From assembly GCF_036178145.1 (NCBI RefSeq), contig NZ_CP108067.1, forward strand, positions 7,081,501 through 7,145,500: DNA of 64,000 nucleotides, in the 5' to 3' direction. The position numbers and the translations under genes are program-made. The first letter of the stretch is position 1. Every line of letters begins with the position of its first letter. The stretch comes from Streptomyces sp. NBC_00273. Lineage in GTDB: Bacteria; Actinomycetota; Actinomycetes; Streptomycetales; Streptomycetaceae. Shown here one piece after another: positions 16,428 through 25,000 of this stretch. The notes beneath the pieces were generated by a model. It saw only the letters and a program-made list of their open reading frames with translations. It was not told the origin of the DNA and ran no database searches.

Positions 16428-17729
16428 GTGAGCGAGGCCGAGAACTTCGCACGGCTGATGCGGGAGCTGAAGGAGCGTGCCGGGCTCAGTTACGGCGCCT
16501 TGGCGCGCCGGTTGCACACGAGTACGTCGACGCTGCACCGGTACTGCAAGGGGGAGGCGCTGCCGGCGGAGTTCGCGGTGGTGGACCGCTTCGCCCGGGC
16601 CTGCGGGGCAACGCGGGAGGAGGCGCTGGACCTGCACCGGGCGTGGCTGCTGGCGGACGCGCGGCGGCGCGCGGCGGCCGCGGAGGGGCTGGTGCCGGTG
16701 CCGGTGCCAGTGCCGGCGTCGGAGTCGGAGTCGGAGCCGGAGCCGACCGTGGTGGTGACGCCGGACCCCGAGCCCGAGCCCGAGCCGGAGCCGGTGGCCC
16801 GAGGGGCCTGGTACCGGCGGCGGGCGGCCGTGGTCGCCGCCGCGGGGGTGACGGCCGGTGCGGTTGCGGTGGCGCTGCTGGCGGCGGCCGGCCCCGGGCC
16901 GGGCGCACCGCACGCGGGCGGGAGCACGGGGCCGGGTTCGGGTTCGGGTACGAGTGCGCCGCCGTTCGTGGGATCGGGGTCCGCCTCGGCACCGGCATCG
17001 ACGGGCGCACCGGAACCGACGCCACCGGCCGGCGCGACCGGGTCGGCCGGGGCGACGGCCGCGGTGCCCGCCCCGTCCTCCGCTTCACCGCCGGCGTCGG
17101 CCCCGGGCCGGGACCCGGTCGCACCCCTCAAGGCGGCGGTGCGGTCGCACGTGTGGACCGCGGGTTGCGATCACGCCTACCTCTCCGAGCGCGGTCCGGG
17201 ATCGGTGCCCCCGCCGCCCGTGGAGGCGGACGCGCCCGCCTGGGCGTCGGCGCAGCGCGCCGTGCACGCCGGGACGCAGATCGTGGAGGTCACCCTGCAC
17301 GGCACGGGCGAGGGCGCCGTGGTCCTGGAGGATCTGGAGGTACGGGTGGCCGCCCGCCGCAAGCCGCCGGCGTGGAACGTCTACCAGATGTCGCAGGGCT
17401 GCGGCGGCGGGCTCACCCCTGCCGCGTTCGCCGTCAATCTGGACGCGCCGCGCCCGCTGGCCCGGCCCGTCGCCGGGAACGACGGCGGCAACGCGCTGCC
17501 CGCCCCGTCCTTCCCCCTGCGCGTCTCGGCGGCCGAACCGGCCGTCCTGCGCGTGGAGGCGGCCACCACGGGATGCGACTGCGACTGGTCCCTCGACCTG
17601 CGGTGGACCGGTCCGTCCGGATCGGGCACCCTCCGCATCGACGAGGGCGGGCGGCCGCTGCGCACGAGCGCCGCCCCCGGCCGGCCCGTGTACGGGTACG
17701 CGCTGGAGCAGGGCCGCTGGGCCCGCTGA
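16428..17729 (+). CDS. Membrane-anchored XRE-type HTH protein
   Basis: This 433-residue protein has an N-terminal Cro/C1-type helix-turn-helix (about residues 1-70; LSYGALARRLHTSTSTLHRYCKG), a Glu/Pro-rich linker (ESESEPEP, PEPEPEPEP), one transmembrane helix (about residues 131-152), a Gly/Ser/Thr/Pro-rich spacer and an extracellular beta-rich domain. This is the layout of a one-component regulator that senses an envelope signal. The GTG at 16428 is preceded by GGGGGAG. The ligand and targets are unknown; the divergent secreted-protein gene is an obvious candidate. Confidence 0.75.
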   Translation: MSEAENFARLMRELKERAGLSYGALARRLHTSTSTLHRYCKGEALPAEFAVVDRFARACGATREEALDLHRAWLLADARRRAAAAEGLVPVPVPVPASESESEPEPTVVVTPDPEPEPEPEPVARGAWYRRRAAVVAAAGVTAGAVAVALLAAAGPGPGAPHAGGSTGPGSGSGTSAPPFVGSGSASAPASTGAPEPTPPAGATGSAGATAAVPAPSSASPPASAPGRDPVAPLKAAVRSHVWTAGCDHAYLSERGPGSVPPPPVEADAPAWASAQRAVHAGTQIVEVTLHGTGEGAVVLEDLEVRVAARRKPPAWNVYQMSQGCGGGLTPAAFAVNLDAPRPLARPVAGNDGGNALPAPSFPLRVSAAEPAVLRVEAATTGCDCDWSLDLRWTGPSGSGTLRIDEGGRPLRTSAAPGRPVYGYALEQGRWAR

Positions 17730-17747
17730 ACCGCAGGTCAGAGGGCG

Positions 17748-17770
17748 TTGTCGGTGGTCGCGCCTAGACT
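17748..17770 (+). promoter_or_regulatory. DNA-damage (RecA-NDp/PafBC-type) promoter of the SNF2/SWIM operon
   Basis: TTGTCGGTG (17748-17756), exactly 8 bp, TAGACT (17765-17770): a perfect match to TTGTCRGTG-N8-TAnnnT. The predicted start near 17777 gives a ~50-nt leader containing GGGGAGGGGG before the ATG at 17828. Confidence 0.75.
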
Positions 17771-17827
17771 CGTCGGCAGAGGGGACCGGCAGATGTGCAG
17801 GGACACCGACGGGGAGGGGGACGCACC

Positions 17828-20674
17828 ATGACACCGCAGCCGCAGCGACCGTTGCCGCCGCAGGCGACCGCGCTGCTGCGCCACGCCGCGGTCTTCCTGC
17901 CCGCCGCCGTTCCCCGCGAGGGGCGGGTCGCCTTCTGGGCGCCCGACGGGGACGCCCTGCCCGAGGCGGGAACGGCGGCGCCGCTCACCGTCGTACGCCC
18001 GCACGGCGACGGGGTCCGTAGCCGGACCGTGCCCGCCGTGACCTTCTCCGTCACCGCAGCCCTGCCCGTGCTCGCGCAGGCGCCCCACAGCCCCGCCGCG
18101 CATCCCGCCACCCGCGCCTGGGGCACCGCCGCCCGGCAGGCGCTCGCCCTCGCCGCCCGTGGTCGGCTCCTCCCCGGACTCACCCCCGAGGGCATCGACG
18201 CCTGGCGTGCCGGGCCGCTCGACGCCGCCGACGTCGATCACCTCCGCGCGGTCGCCGCCGCGCTGCCGCACGAGGGGTACGCGACGCCGCTGGCCGGCCG
18301 CCGTCCGCTCCAGCTGCCCGAACCGGAGGCACTGGTCCGGGCGTTCCTCGACGCCGTCGCCGACGGTCTGCCCCGCACCCCGGCCGCGGCCGTGGCCGCC
18401 GGGCGGCCGTTCGCCGCGCGGGACCCGCAGCCGGTGCCGGGGATACAGGACTGGGCCGCGCAGGTCGCGGCCGGCTCCGACACCGGCGTCGGGATCTCGC
18501 TCCGGCTCGACCTGTCCTCCTTCCGGCTCTTCGACGAGGCCGAGGAAGCCGACACCCGGCGCGCCGGAGCCGCCGTCGTCCAGGTGCACAGCCTCGCCGA
18601 CCCGACCCTGGTCACCGACGCCGGGCAGCTGTGGGCGGGCACGGCGGCGGCCGGGTTCGGCCCGCGCGCCCGGATCGACGCCGTGCTCGCCATGCGCCGG
18701 GCCGCCCGGGTCTGGCCGCCGCTGCTGCGCCTGCTGGACCAGCCCGTGCCCGATGCGCTGGCCCTGTCCGACCCGGAGCTGGAGGACCTGCTGGGGGTGG
18801 CCGGGAGCCGGCTGGCCGCCGCCGGGGTCCTGGTCCACTGGCCGCGCGAGCTGGCCCGCACGCTGTCGGCGACCGCCGTCGTACGCTCCACCGCCCCCGG
18901 TTCGGCGACCGACGGGACCGCCTTCTTCGACGCCGAGCACCTCTTCGCCTTCTCCTGGGAACTGGCGCTGGGCGGCGACCGGCTCACCCCGGGCGAGATG
19001 GACGCGCTGGCCCAGGCGCACCGGCCCGTCGTCCGGCTGCGCGACCAGTGGGTGCGGGTCGATCCGGAGCTGGTGCGCAAGGCGCGCAAGCGGGAGCTGG
19101 GCGTCCTGGACCCGGTCGACGCGCTGGCCACCGTACTGTCGGGGACGGCCGAGATCGACGGGACGACGGTCGAGGCGGTGCCGGTGGGAGCGCTGGCCGC
19201 CCTGCGGGACCGGCTGACGGGGGAACTGGCCCCGCTGCCGCAGCCCGCCGCCCTCAAGGCCACCCTGCGCGACTACCAGGCGCGCGGCCTTGCCTGGTTG
19301 GACCTGATGACCTCGCTCGGTCTCGGCGGCTGCCTCGCCGACGACATGGGCCTCGGCAAGACCGTCACGCTGATCGCGCTGCACCTGCACCGGGACCGGC
19401 CGGAGCCCACCCTCGTGGTGTGTCCCGCGTCCCTCCTCGGCAACTGGCAGCGGGAGATCGAGAAGTTCGCCCCCGGCACGCCCGTGCACCGCTTCCACGG
19501 CAACGGCCGCAGCATCGAGGACCTGACGTCCTGCGCGGGCGGGTTCGTCCTCACCACGTACGGGACGATGCGCGCCAGCGCCGCCCTGCTCGCCGAACAG
19601 AGCTGGGGCCTGGTCGTCGCCGATGAGGCGCAGCACGTCAAGAACCCGCATTCGGCGACCGCGAAGGCACTGCGCACGGTGCCCGCGCCGGCCCGGGTGG
19701 CGCTGACCGGAACCCCGGTGGAGAACAACCTCTCCGAGCTGTGGGCGCTGCTCGACTGGACCACGCCGGGGTTGCTGGGCCCGCTCACCGCCTTCCGGGC
19801 CCGCCACGCCCGTCCGGTGGAGCACCAGAAGGAGGAGGACGGCGGCAACGAGGCGGCGGTCGCCCGGCTGTCCGCGCTGGTGCGGCCGTTCCTGCTGCGC
19901 CGCAAGAAGTCCGACCCCGGCATCGCGCCCGAGCTGCCGCCGAAGACGGAGACCGACCATCCGGTCTCCCTCACCCGGGAGCAGGCTTCGCTCTACCAGG
20001 CGGCGGTGGACGAGGCGATGGCCGTGATCGAGTCGAGCGAGGGCATGGAACGGCGCGGCATGATCATGAAGTTGCTGGCCTCGCTCAAGCAGATCTGCAA
20101 CCACCCCGCGCAGTACCTGAAGGAGGAGCAGCCCCGGATCCCGCACCGCTCGGGCAAGCTCGCCCTGCTGGACGAGCTGCTGGACACGATCCTGGCCGAG
20201 GGCGGCTCGGTGCTGGTCTTCACCCAGTACGTGACGATGGCCCGCATCGTCGAACGGCACTTGCAAGCCCGGGGGATCGCCTCGCAGCTGCTGCACGGCG
20301 GGACGCCGGTGCCGCGCCGCGAGGAGCTCGTCGACCGTTTCCAGGCGGGCGAGGTCCCCGTCTTCCTGCTGTCCTTGAAGGCGGCGGGCACCGGGCTGAA
20401 CCTCACCCGGGCCGGGCACGTCATCCACTTCGACCGTTGGTGGAACCCGGCCGTCGAGGAACAGGCCACCGACCGCGCCTACCGCATCGGCCAGACCCAG
20501 CCCGTACAGGTCCACCGGATCATCGCCGAAGGCACCGTAGAGGACCGGATCGCCGAGATGCTGGAGGCGAAGCGGGCGCTGGCCGACGCCGTCCTGGGCT
20601 CCGGCGAGTCGGCGCTGAGCGAGCTGACCGACCGCGAGCTGGCCGACCTCGTTTCCCTGCGGAGGCCCGGATGA
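17828..20674 (+). CDS. SNF2-family DEAD/DEAH-box helicase
   Basis: This 948-residue protein has a ~450-residue N-terminal region of the bacterial SNF2-associated type, then a RecA-like ATPase core with motif I ADDMGLGKTVTLIALHL (near residue 505), the motif II VVADEAQHVKNP and motif III ALTGTPVENN. The C-terminal helicase lobe has GTGLNLTRAGHVIHFDRWWN and the motif VI ATDRAYRIGQTQ. SNF2 proteins translocate on double-stranded DNA and displace bound proteins such as RNA polymerase. The gene overlaps the downstream SWIM gene by 4 bp (ATGA). Its damage-type promoter predicts a role in DNA repair or conflict resolution; this is inference. Confidence 0.93.
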   Translation: MTPQPQRPLPPQATALLRHAAVFLPAAVPREGRVAFWAPDGDALPEAGTAAPLTVVRPHGDGVRSRTVPAVTFSVTAALPVLAQAPHSPAAHPATRAWGTAARQALALAARGRLLPGLTPEGIDAWRAGPLDAADVDHLRAVAAALPHEGYATPLAGRRPLQLPEPEALVRAFLDAVADGLPRTPAAAVAAGRPFAARDPQPVPGIQDWAAQVAAGSDTGVGISLRLDLSSFRLFDEAEEADTRRAGAAVVQVHSLADPTLVTDAGQLWAGTAAAGFGPRARIDAVLAMRRAARVWPPLLRLLDQPVPDALALSDPELEDLLGVAGSRLAAAGVLVHWPRELARTLSATAVVRSTAPGSATDGTAFFDAEHLFAFSWELALGGDRLTPGEMDALAQAHRPVVRLRDQWVRVDPELVRKARKRELGVLDPVDALATVLSGTAEIDGTTVEAVPVGALAALRDRLTGELAPLPQPAALKATLRDYQARGLAWLDLMTSLGLGGCLADDMGLGKTVTLIALHLHRDRPEPTLVVCPASLLGNWQREIEKFAPGTPVHRFHGNGRSIEDLTSCAGGFVLTTYGTMRASAALLAEQSWGLVVADEAQHVKNPHSATAKALRTVPAPARVALTGTPVENNLSELWALLDWTTPGLLGPLTAFRARHARPVEHQKEEDGGNEAAVARLSALVRPFLLRRKKSDPGIAPELPPKTETDHPVSLTREQASLYQAAVDEAMAVIESSEGMERRGMIMKLLASLKQICNHPAQYLKEEQPRIPHRSGKLALLDELLDTILAEGGSVLVFTQYVTMARIVERHLQARGIASQLLHGGTPVPRREELVDRFQAGEVPVFLLSLKAAGTGLNLTRAGHVIHFDRWWNPAVEEQATDRAYRIGQTQPVQVHRIIAEGTVEDRIAEMLEAKRALADAVLGSGESALSELTDRELADLVSLRRPG

Positions 20675-21888
20675 TCACCGCGCGGGACGACCGCCGCCGC
20701 ACCTTCGAGACCGTGCCCGCCGGGGTCGAGGCGGTGAGCTGGTGGGGCCGGGCCTGGGTGTCGGCGCTGGAGGAGGTCTCCCACGACCCGGCGCGCCTGG
20801 CCCGGGGGCGTACCTATGCCGACGGAGGACGCGTCAGCGCGGTCACCGTCACCCCCGGTCGGATCGTGGCGTACGTCCGGGGCAGCCGGCCCCGGCCGTA
20901 CCGCACCGAGCTGACCCTGCCCGCCTTCGCGGACCCGGAGTGGGAGGAACTGCTGGAGTCGGTCGCGGCCGACCCCACGGCGCTCGCCGCCCTGCTGGAA
21001 CGGGAGGTCCCGCAGTCGCTCGCGGGAGCCGTCCTGCCCGGCGCGGGCGAGCTGGTCCCGCACTGCTCCTGCCCGGACTTCGGGCGTCCGCCGTGCAAGC
21101 ACGCGGCGGCCCTGTGCTACCGGGCGGCCCGGCTCCTGGACGAGGACCCCTTCGTCCTGCTGCTCCTGCGCGGCCGGGGGGAGCGGGAGCTGCTCGACGA
21201 GCTCTCCCGCCGCAACGCCGCCCACGCCGCGCGCGAGCAGCCGGACACGGCACCCGGCTTCCCCGGGGTTGCGGCCCGGGCGGCGCTCGCCCGCACCGGC
21301 CTGCCGCCGCTGCCCGCGCCACTGCCCGTGCCCGCCGCCGTGGGCCTTCCGCCCGCCTACCCGGCCGACCCGGCGGCGCCGGACCCGCTGGCCCTCGACC
21401 AGCTCGCCTCCGACGCGGCCGCCCGCGCCCTGGCCCTGCTGGCCACCGGCGAGGATCCGATCGCCGGGCTCACCGTGTGGCAGGACGCCGTCCGGCTGGC
21501 ATCCGCGCACCCCACGGCGGGGCTGACGGGCGCGGCCCGCACCCTGTACCGGGACCTGGCCCGCGCCACCGGCCGCAGCACCACCGATCTCGCCCGGGCC
21601 GCGGCGGCCTGGCGCCAGGGCGGGCGTCCGGCCCTCGACGCCCTCGAAGAGCCCTGGGATCCGCCGGCGGGCCCCTTCGACCGGGCCCGCCCGGCCCTGC
21701 TCGCCGCCGGCGAGGGTTCCTTCCGCCCCGACCGCAACCGCCTGACGATCCACACGCGCCAGCTGCGCCTCGGCCGTGACGGCCTCTGGTACTCCTACGA
21801 GGACCGCCACGGCGACCAGGACTGGTGGCCGGTGGGCCGCCCCTCCACGGATCCCGTCGCCGCTCTCACCCGGCCCACGGATGGATGA
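20671..21888 (+). CDS. SWIM zinc-finger protein
   Basis: This 405-residue protein has a SWIM zinc finger of the form C-x-C-x(n)-C-x-H, seen as HCSCPDFGRPPCKHAAALCY at about residues 129-148. The N-terminal part, with VEAVSWWGRAWVSALEEV, and the C-terminal half, Ala/Leu-rich and of unknown fold, are typical of SWIM proteins encoded next to SNF2 helicases in actinobacteria. SWIM fingers bind DNA or protein. The ATGA overlap with the SNF2 stop means coupled translation, so the two products probably work together. Expression should follow the upstream damage promoter. Transcription probably ends at the hairpin at 21921-21951. Confidence 0.88.
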   Translation: MITARDDRRRTFETVPAGVEAVSWWGRAWVSALEEVSHDPARLARGRTYADGGRVSAVTVTPGRIVAYVRGSRPRPYRTELTLPAFADPEWEELLESVAADPTALAALLEREVPQSLAGAVLPGAGELVPHCSCPDFGRPPCKHAAALCYRAARLLDEDPFVLLLLRGRGERELLDELSRRNAAHAAREQPDTAPGFPGVAARAALARTGLPPLPAPLPVPAAVGLPPAYPADPAAPDPLALDQLASDAAARALALLATGEDPIAGLTVWQDAVRLASAHPTAGLTGAARTLYRDLARATGRSTTDLARAAAAWRQGGRPALDALEEPWDPPAGPFDRARPALLAAGEGSFRPDRNRLTIHTRQLRLGRDGLWYSYEDRHGDQDWWPVGRPSTDPVAALTRPTDG

Positions 21889-21920
21889 GCGGCTCCAGGA
21901 CGGTCCGGGCGGGTCGGGCC

Positions 21921-21951
21921 GAACGTCCTGATCCGTGAGATCCGGACGTTC
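21921..21951 (+). terminator. Terminator of the SNF2/SWIM operon
   Basis: GAACGTCC (21921-21928) pairs with GGACGTTC (21944-21951), and an inner GATC/GATC stem closes a 5-nt loop. It lies 33 bp after the SWIM stop codon and 95 bp before the next gene. Confidence 0.6.
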
Positions 21952-22045
21952 TGCGTGCCGGGGTGTGATTGGGTGATCCAGAACGTGATAAGGGCCGGGC
22001 TCTTCTGCCCGGTCCTGTCGATTTCTGCCCCGGAGGTACCCCCAG

Positions 22046-25000
22046 ATGCACGGCCGGACGGCGCACGCCGAGCCTTTCGACGCAGGTGCCGACCCGGGGT
22101 CGGAGCCGTTGAGGGCCGTACTGGGCGGCTGGCGCGAGTCGCTCATCGACCTGGGCGGCCGCAACCGGCTGCTGAACTTCCGCCACACCAGGTCCTCCAC
22201 GTTGGACATCGCCTCGCCCGGCGCCGGCCCCCTGCTGGAACAGCTGCACCGCGGGTGGGACTTCGCTCCCGTGGACGAGGCCGAGGAGGAGCCGTCCGGC
22301 GTCACCCTGGACAAGGGGCCGCGGGGGGCGGCCCGATCCCGGTCGGCCAACGGGATCCTCACGCAGAAACAGACCCAGCAGGCCCTCGACAGTGCCCTGC
22401 GGCAGCTGCGCCAGAAGTCGAACCAGACCTTCAACGACTTCGGGTTGTGGGTGCTCTGGGTCGGCGTAGGAATGCTCGACTGGTGTGAAGAGGGAGCCCA
22501 CGAGAGCAGTTCGGCGCCCCTCGTGCTGGTTCCGGTACAGCTCGTGCGGGACCGGACGGGAAGGATCCGGCTGCACGAGGCCGAGGAGCAGGACGCGGTG
22601 CACAATCCGGCGCTCGCCGTGAAGCTCGCCCAGCTCGGCGTCGACTGGACGCCCGTGGCGGACACCGACTGCCTCGACGCGGCGGCCGTGCTGGCCGGGG
22701 CCCGGGCGGCCGTCGCGGGCCAGACCGGCTGGGTGGTCCGTGACAGCGTGGTCCTGGCCATGTTCGCCGCCCACAAGGAGGCCATGTACCAGGACCTCAA
22801 GGAGAACGAGGCGGCGATCCTCGCCAGCCCGCTCATCCGGGCGATCGGGCTGGGACCGGACTCGGGCCTCCCGGACGACGTCATCGGTTTCGATCCGCCC
22901 GCGATCGAGCGGATCGACGAGGTCCAACTGCCCGAGCGGACCCCGCTGGTCCTGGACGCCGACGCCTCGCAGCGCCAGTGCATCGCGGCTGCCATGGCGA
23001 ACCGGTCGTTCGTGATGAGCGGCCCGCCCGGCACCGGCAAGAGCCAGACGATCACCAACATGATCGCGGCCCTGATGCACTCCGGCCGCTCCGTCCTGTT
23101 CGTCAGTGAGAAGGCCGCGGCGCTGGACGTCGTGCGCAATCGACTGACCGACGTCGGCCTCGGGGACTTCGTCCTGGCCCTGCACAGCAGCGACACCAGC
23201 AAGAAGGCCGTGGCCCAGGAACTGGACCGGGCGCTGACGACCGAAGTGCGGGCCTCCGGGGCCGCCGAGCACGAGCTCGACGAGGCCAGGCGGCTGCGCG
23301 AGGAACTGTCCGCCTACGCCGCCGCGATGAACGAGGAGCGGCAGCCGCTCGGCCGCACGCTGCACGACGTGTTGGGCCGGCTCGCACTGCTCGGTCGGCA
23401 GGAGGTTCCACAGCTGACGCTCACCTCCGGGGCCGCCGCCGTCACCGACACGCTCAGCGCCGCCGCACTGCACGAGGTGCTCACGGCCGCCCGCTCGGTC
23501 GCCCGGTCCTGGCGGCCCGTCGCGGAAGGCGACTCCTTCGCCTGGTGGGGGCTGCGTGACCCCGAGGCGACGGGAGGAGGCTCGGCGACCACGGCGCTCG
23601 CCGATGCCGCCGATGCCCTCCAGTCGCTCCGGGCGGCTGCGGAACGTAGGCCCCTGGCGGCCGACACACCCCTTCCGAAGACGGTCCGTGACGTCCGGCG
23701 GATCGCGGACGACCTCCGCGCGGGGCTGCCCGTACGCACCTCGGGTTCGACGAACGCGCCGTTCGAGGACCACTCGCCCGTCATCGCACAGCTCGCCGAG
23801 GGCTTCGGCCTGGGCAAACCGCGGGACATCGGGTCCGTACTCGCGCTGTTCGAGCTCGTCGACCTGGAAGCTGCCGAGCACCGGCCCCCGCTGCACTGGT
23901 TCGACGTGGCGAACCTGCGCCGGGCGCAGGCCGCGGCGGAGCAGCTCAAGGAGGCCGTCGGCGAGGAGGACGCGGCGCGCGGCGCGGCGCAGGACGTGTT
24001 CGGACCGCAGGTCCTGACCTACGGGGCCCTCGCCGATCTGGTGCGTCGGTTCGCCGAGGACCACCACGGGCTCACCGCCCGCTTCAAGGGTCAGTACCGC
24101 GCCGACCGGGAGGCGGCGAGCGCCCTCACGGTGACCGGGGCCTGGGACAAGCACCTGCCCGGCAGACTGGCGCAGGCGCTCGCCTGGCAGCAGGCCCGCG
24201 CCCGGGTGCTGGGGCTGACCGAGGAGCACCGGGCGCTGCTGGGCCCCTACCTGCCCGGCGGCGCCGACGGATTCGCGGCGCTCGACAAGGCTCTGGCCAA
24301 CGCAGCCCGGATCGCGGAGCTCACCGCGGAGAGCAACGAGCGGCGCGCCGTGTCCGACCGCCTCGCGCACGGAGCGGACACGGACCACGGATACGCCGGG
24401 CTGCAGGTCCAGGCCGTCCGCGGTTCCCTCGCCGACTGGTGCGATGCCGTGGACCTGCGCGCAGCACGGTGGACCGAGACCTCGGCGCGGCTCGCGGCGA
24501 TGTTCGAGGACGGGCGCCGGCTGAAGCTGTTGCCGGCCCTGGGCGGCACGCTGGAGGAGGCCGCCCGCGCCCTCGACGTCCTGGCGGCGGATCCGTCGGG
24601 CCCGGGGGAGTGGCAGACCTACCGCAGCGCACTCTCGGTGCTGAGGGGCCGCGGGCTCGACGACCTCGTCTCCCGGGCCGCGGAGCGGGGCATCGACGCG
24701 GAGGTCTTCCCCGAGGTCGTGGAGCGCGCCCTGCTCCAGCTCTGGGCCGACACGCTGCTCGCCGCCGACGGCAGGCTGCGCACGGCCCGCGCCGCGGAGC
24801 TCGACGCCCGGGTACGGAGCTTCCGCGAGGCCGACCGGATGCTGGTGGCCGCGGCGAGCGGCGCCGTCATCGAGTCGTGCAACAGCCGCAAGCCCAAGGC
24901 CTTCGGCGCGGGAGGCGCCTCGCTGATCCGCCGCGAGGCGGAGAAGAAGACCCGCCACATGGCCGTGCGGGAACTCCTCGGCAAGGCGCGGGAGGTGGTC

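Noticed and set aside
17738..20515. A 925-codon open frame antisense to the SNF2 helicase
   Set aside because: The sense strand encodes all helicase motifs; the antisense product is low-complexity.
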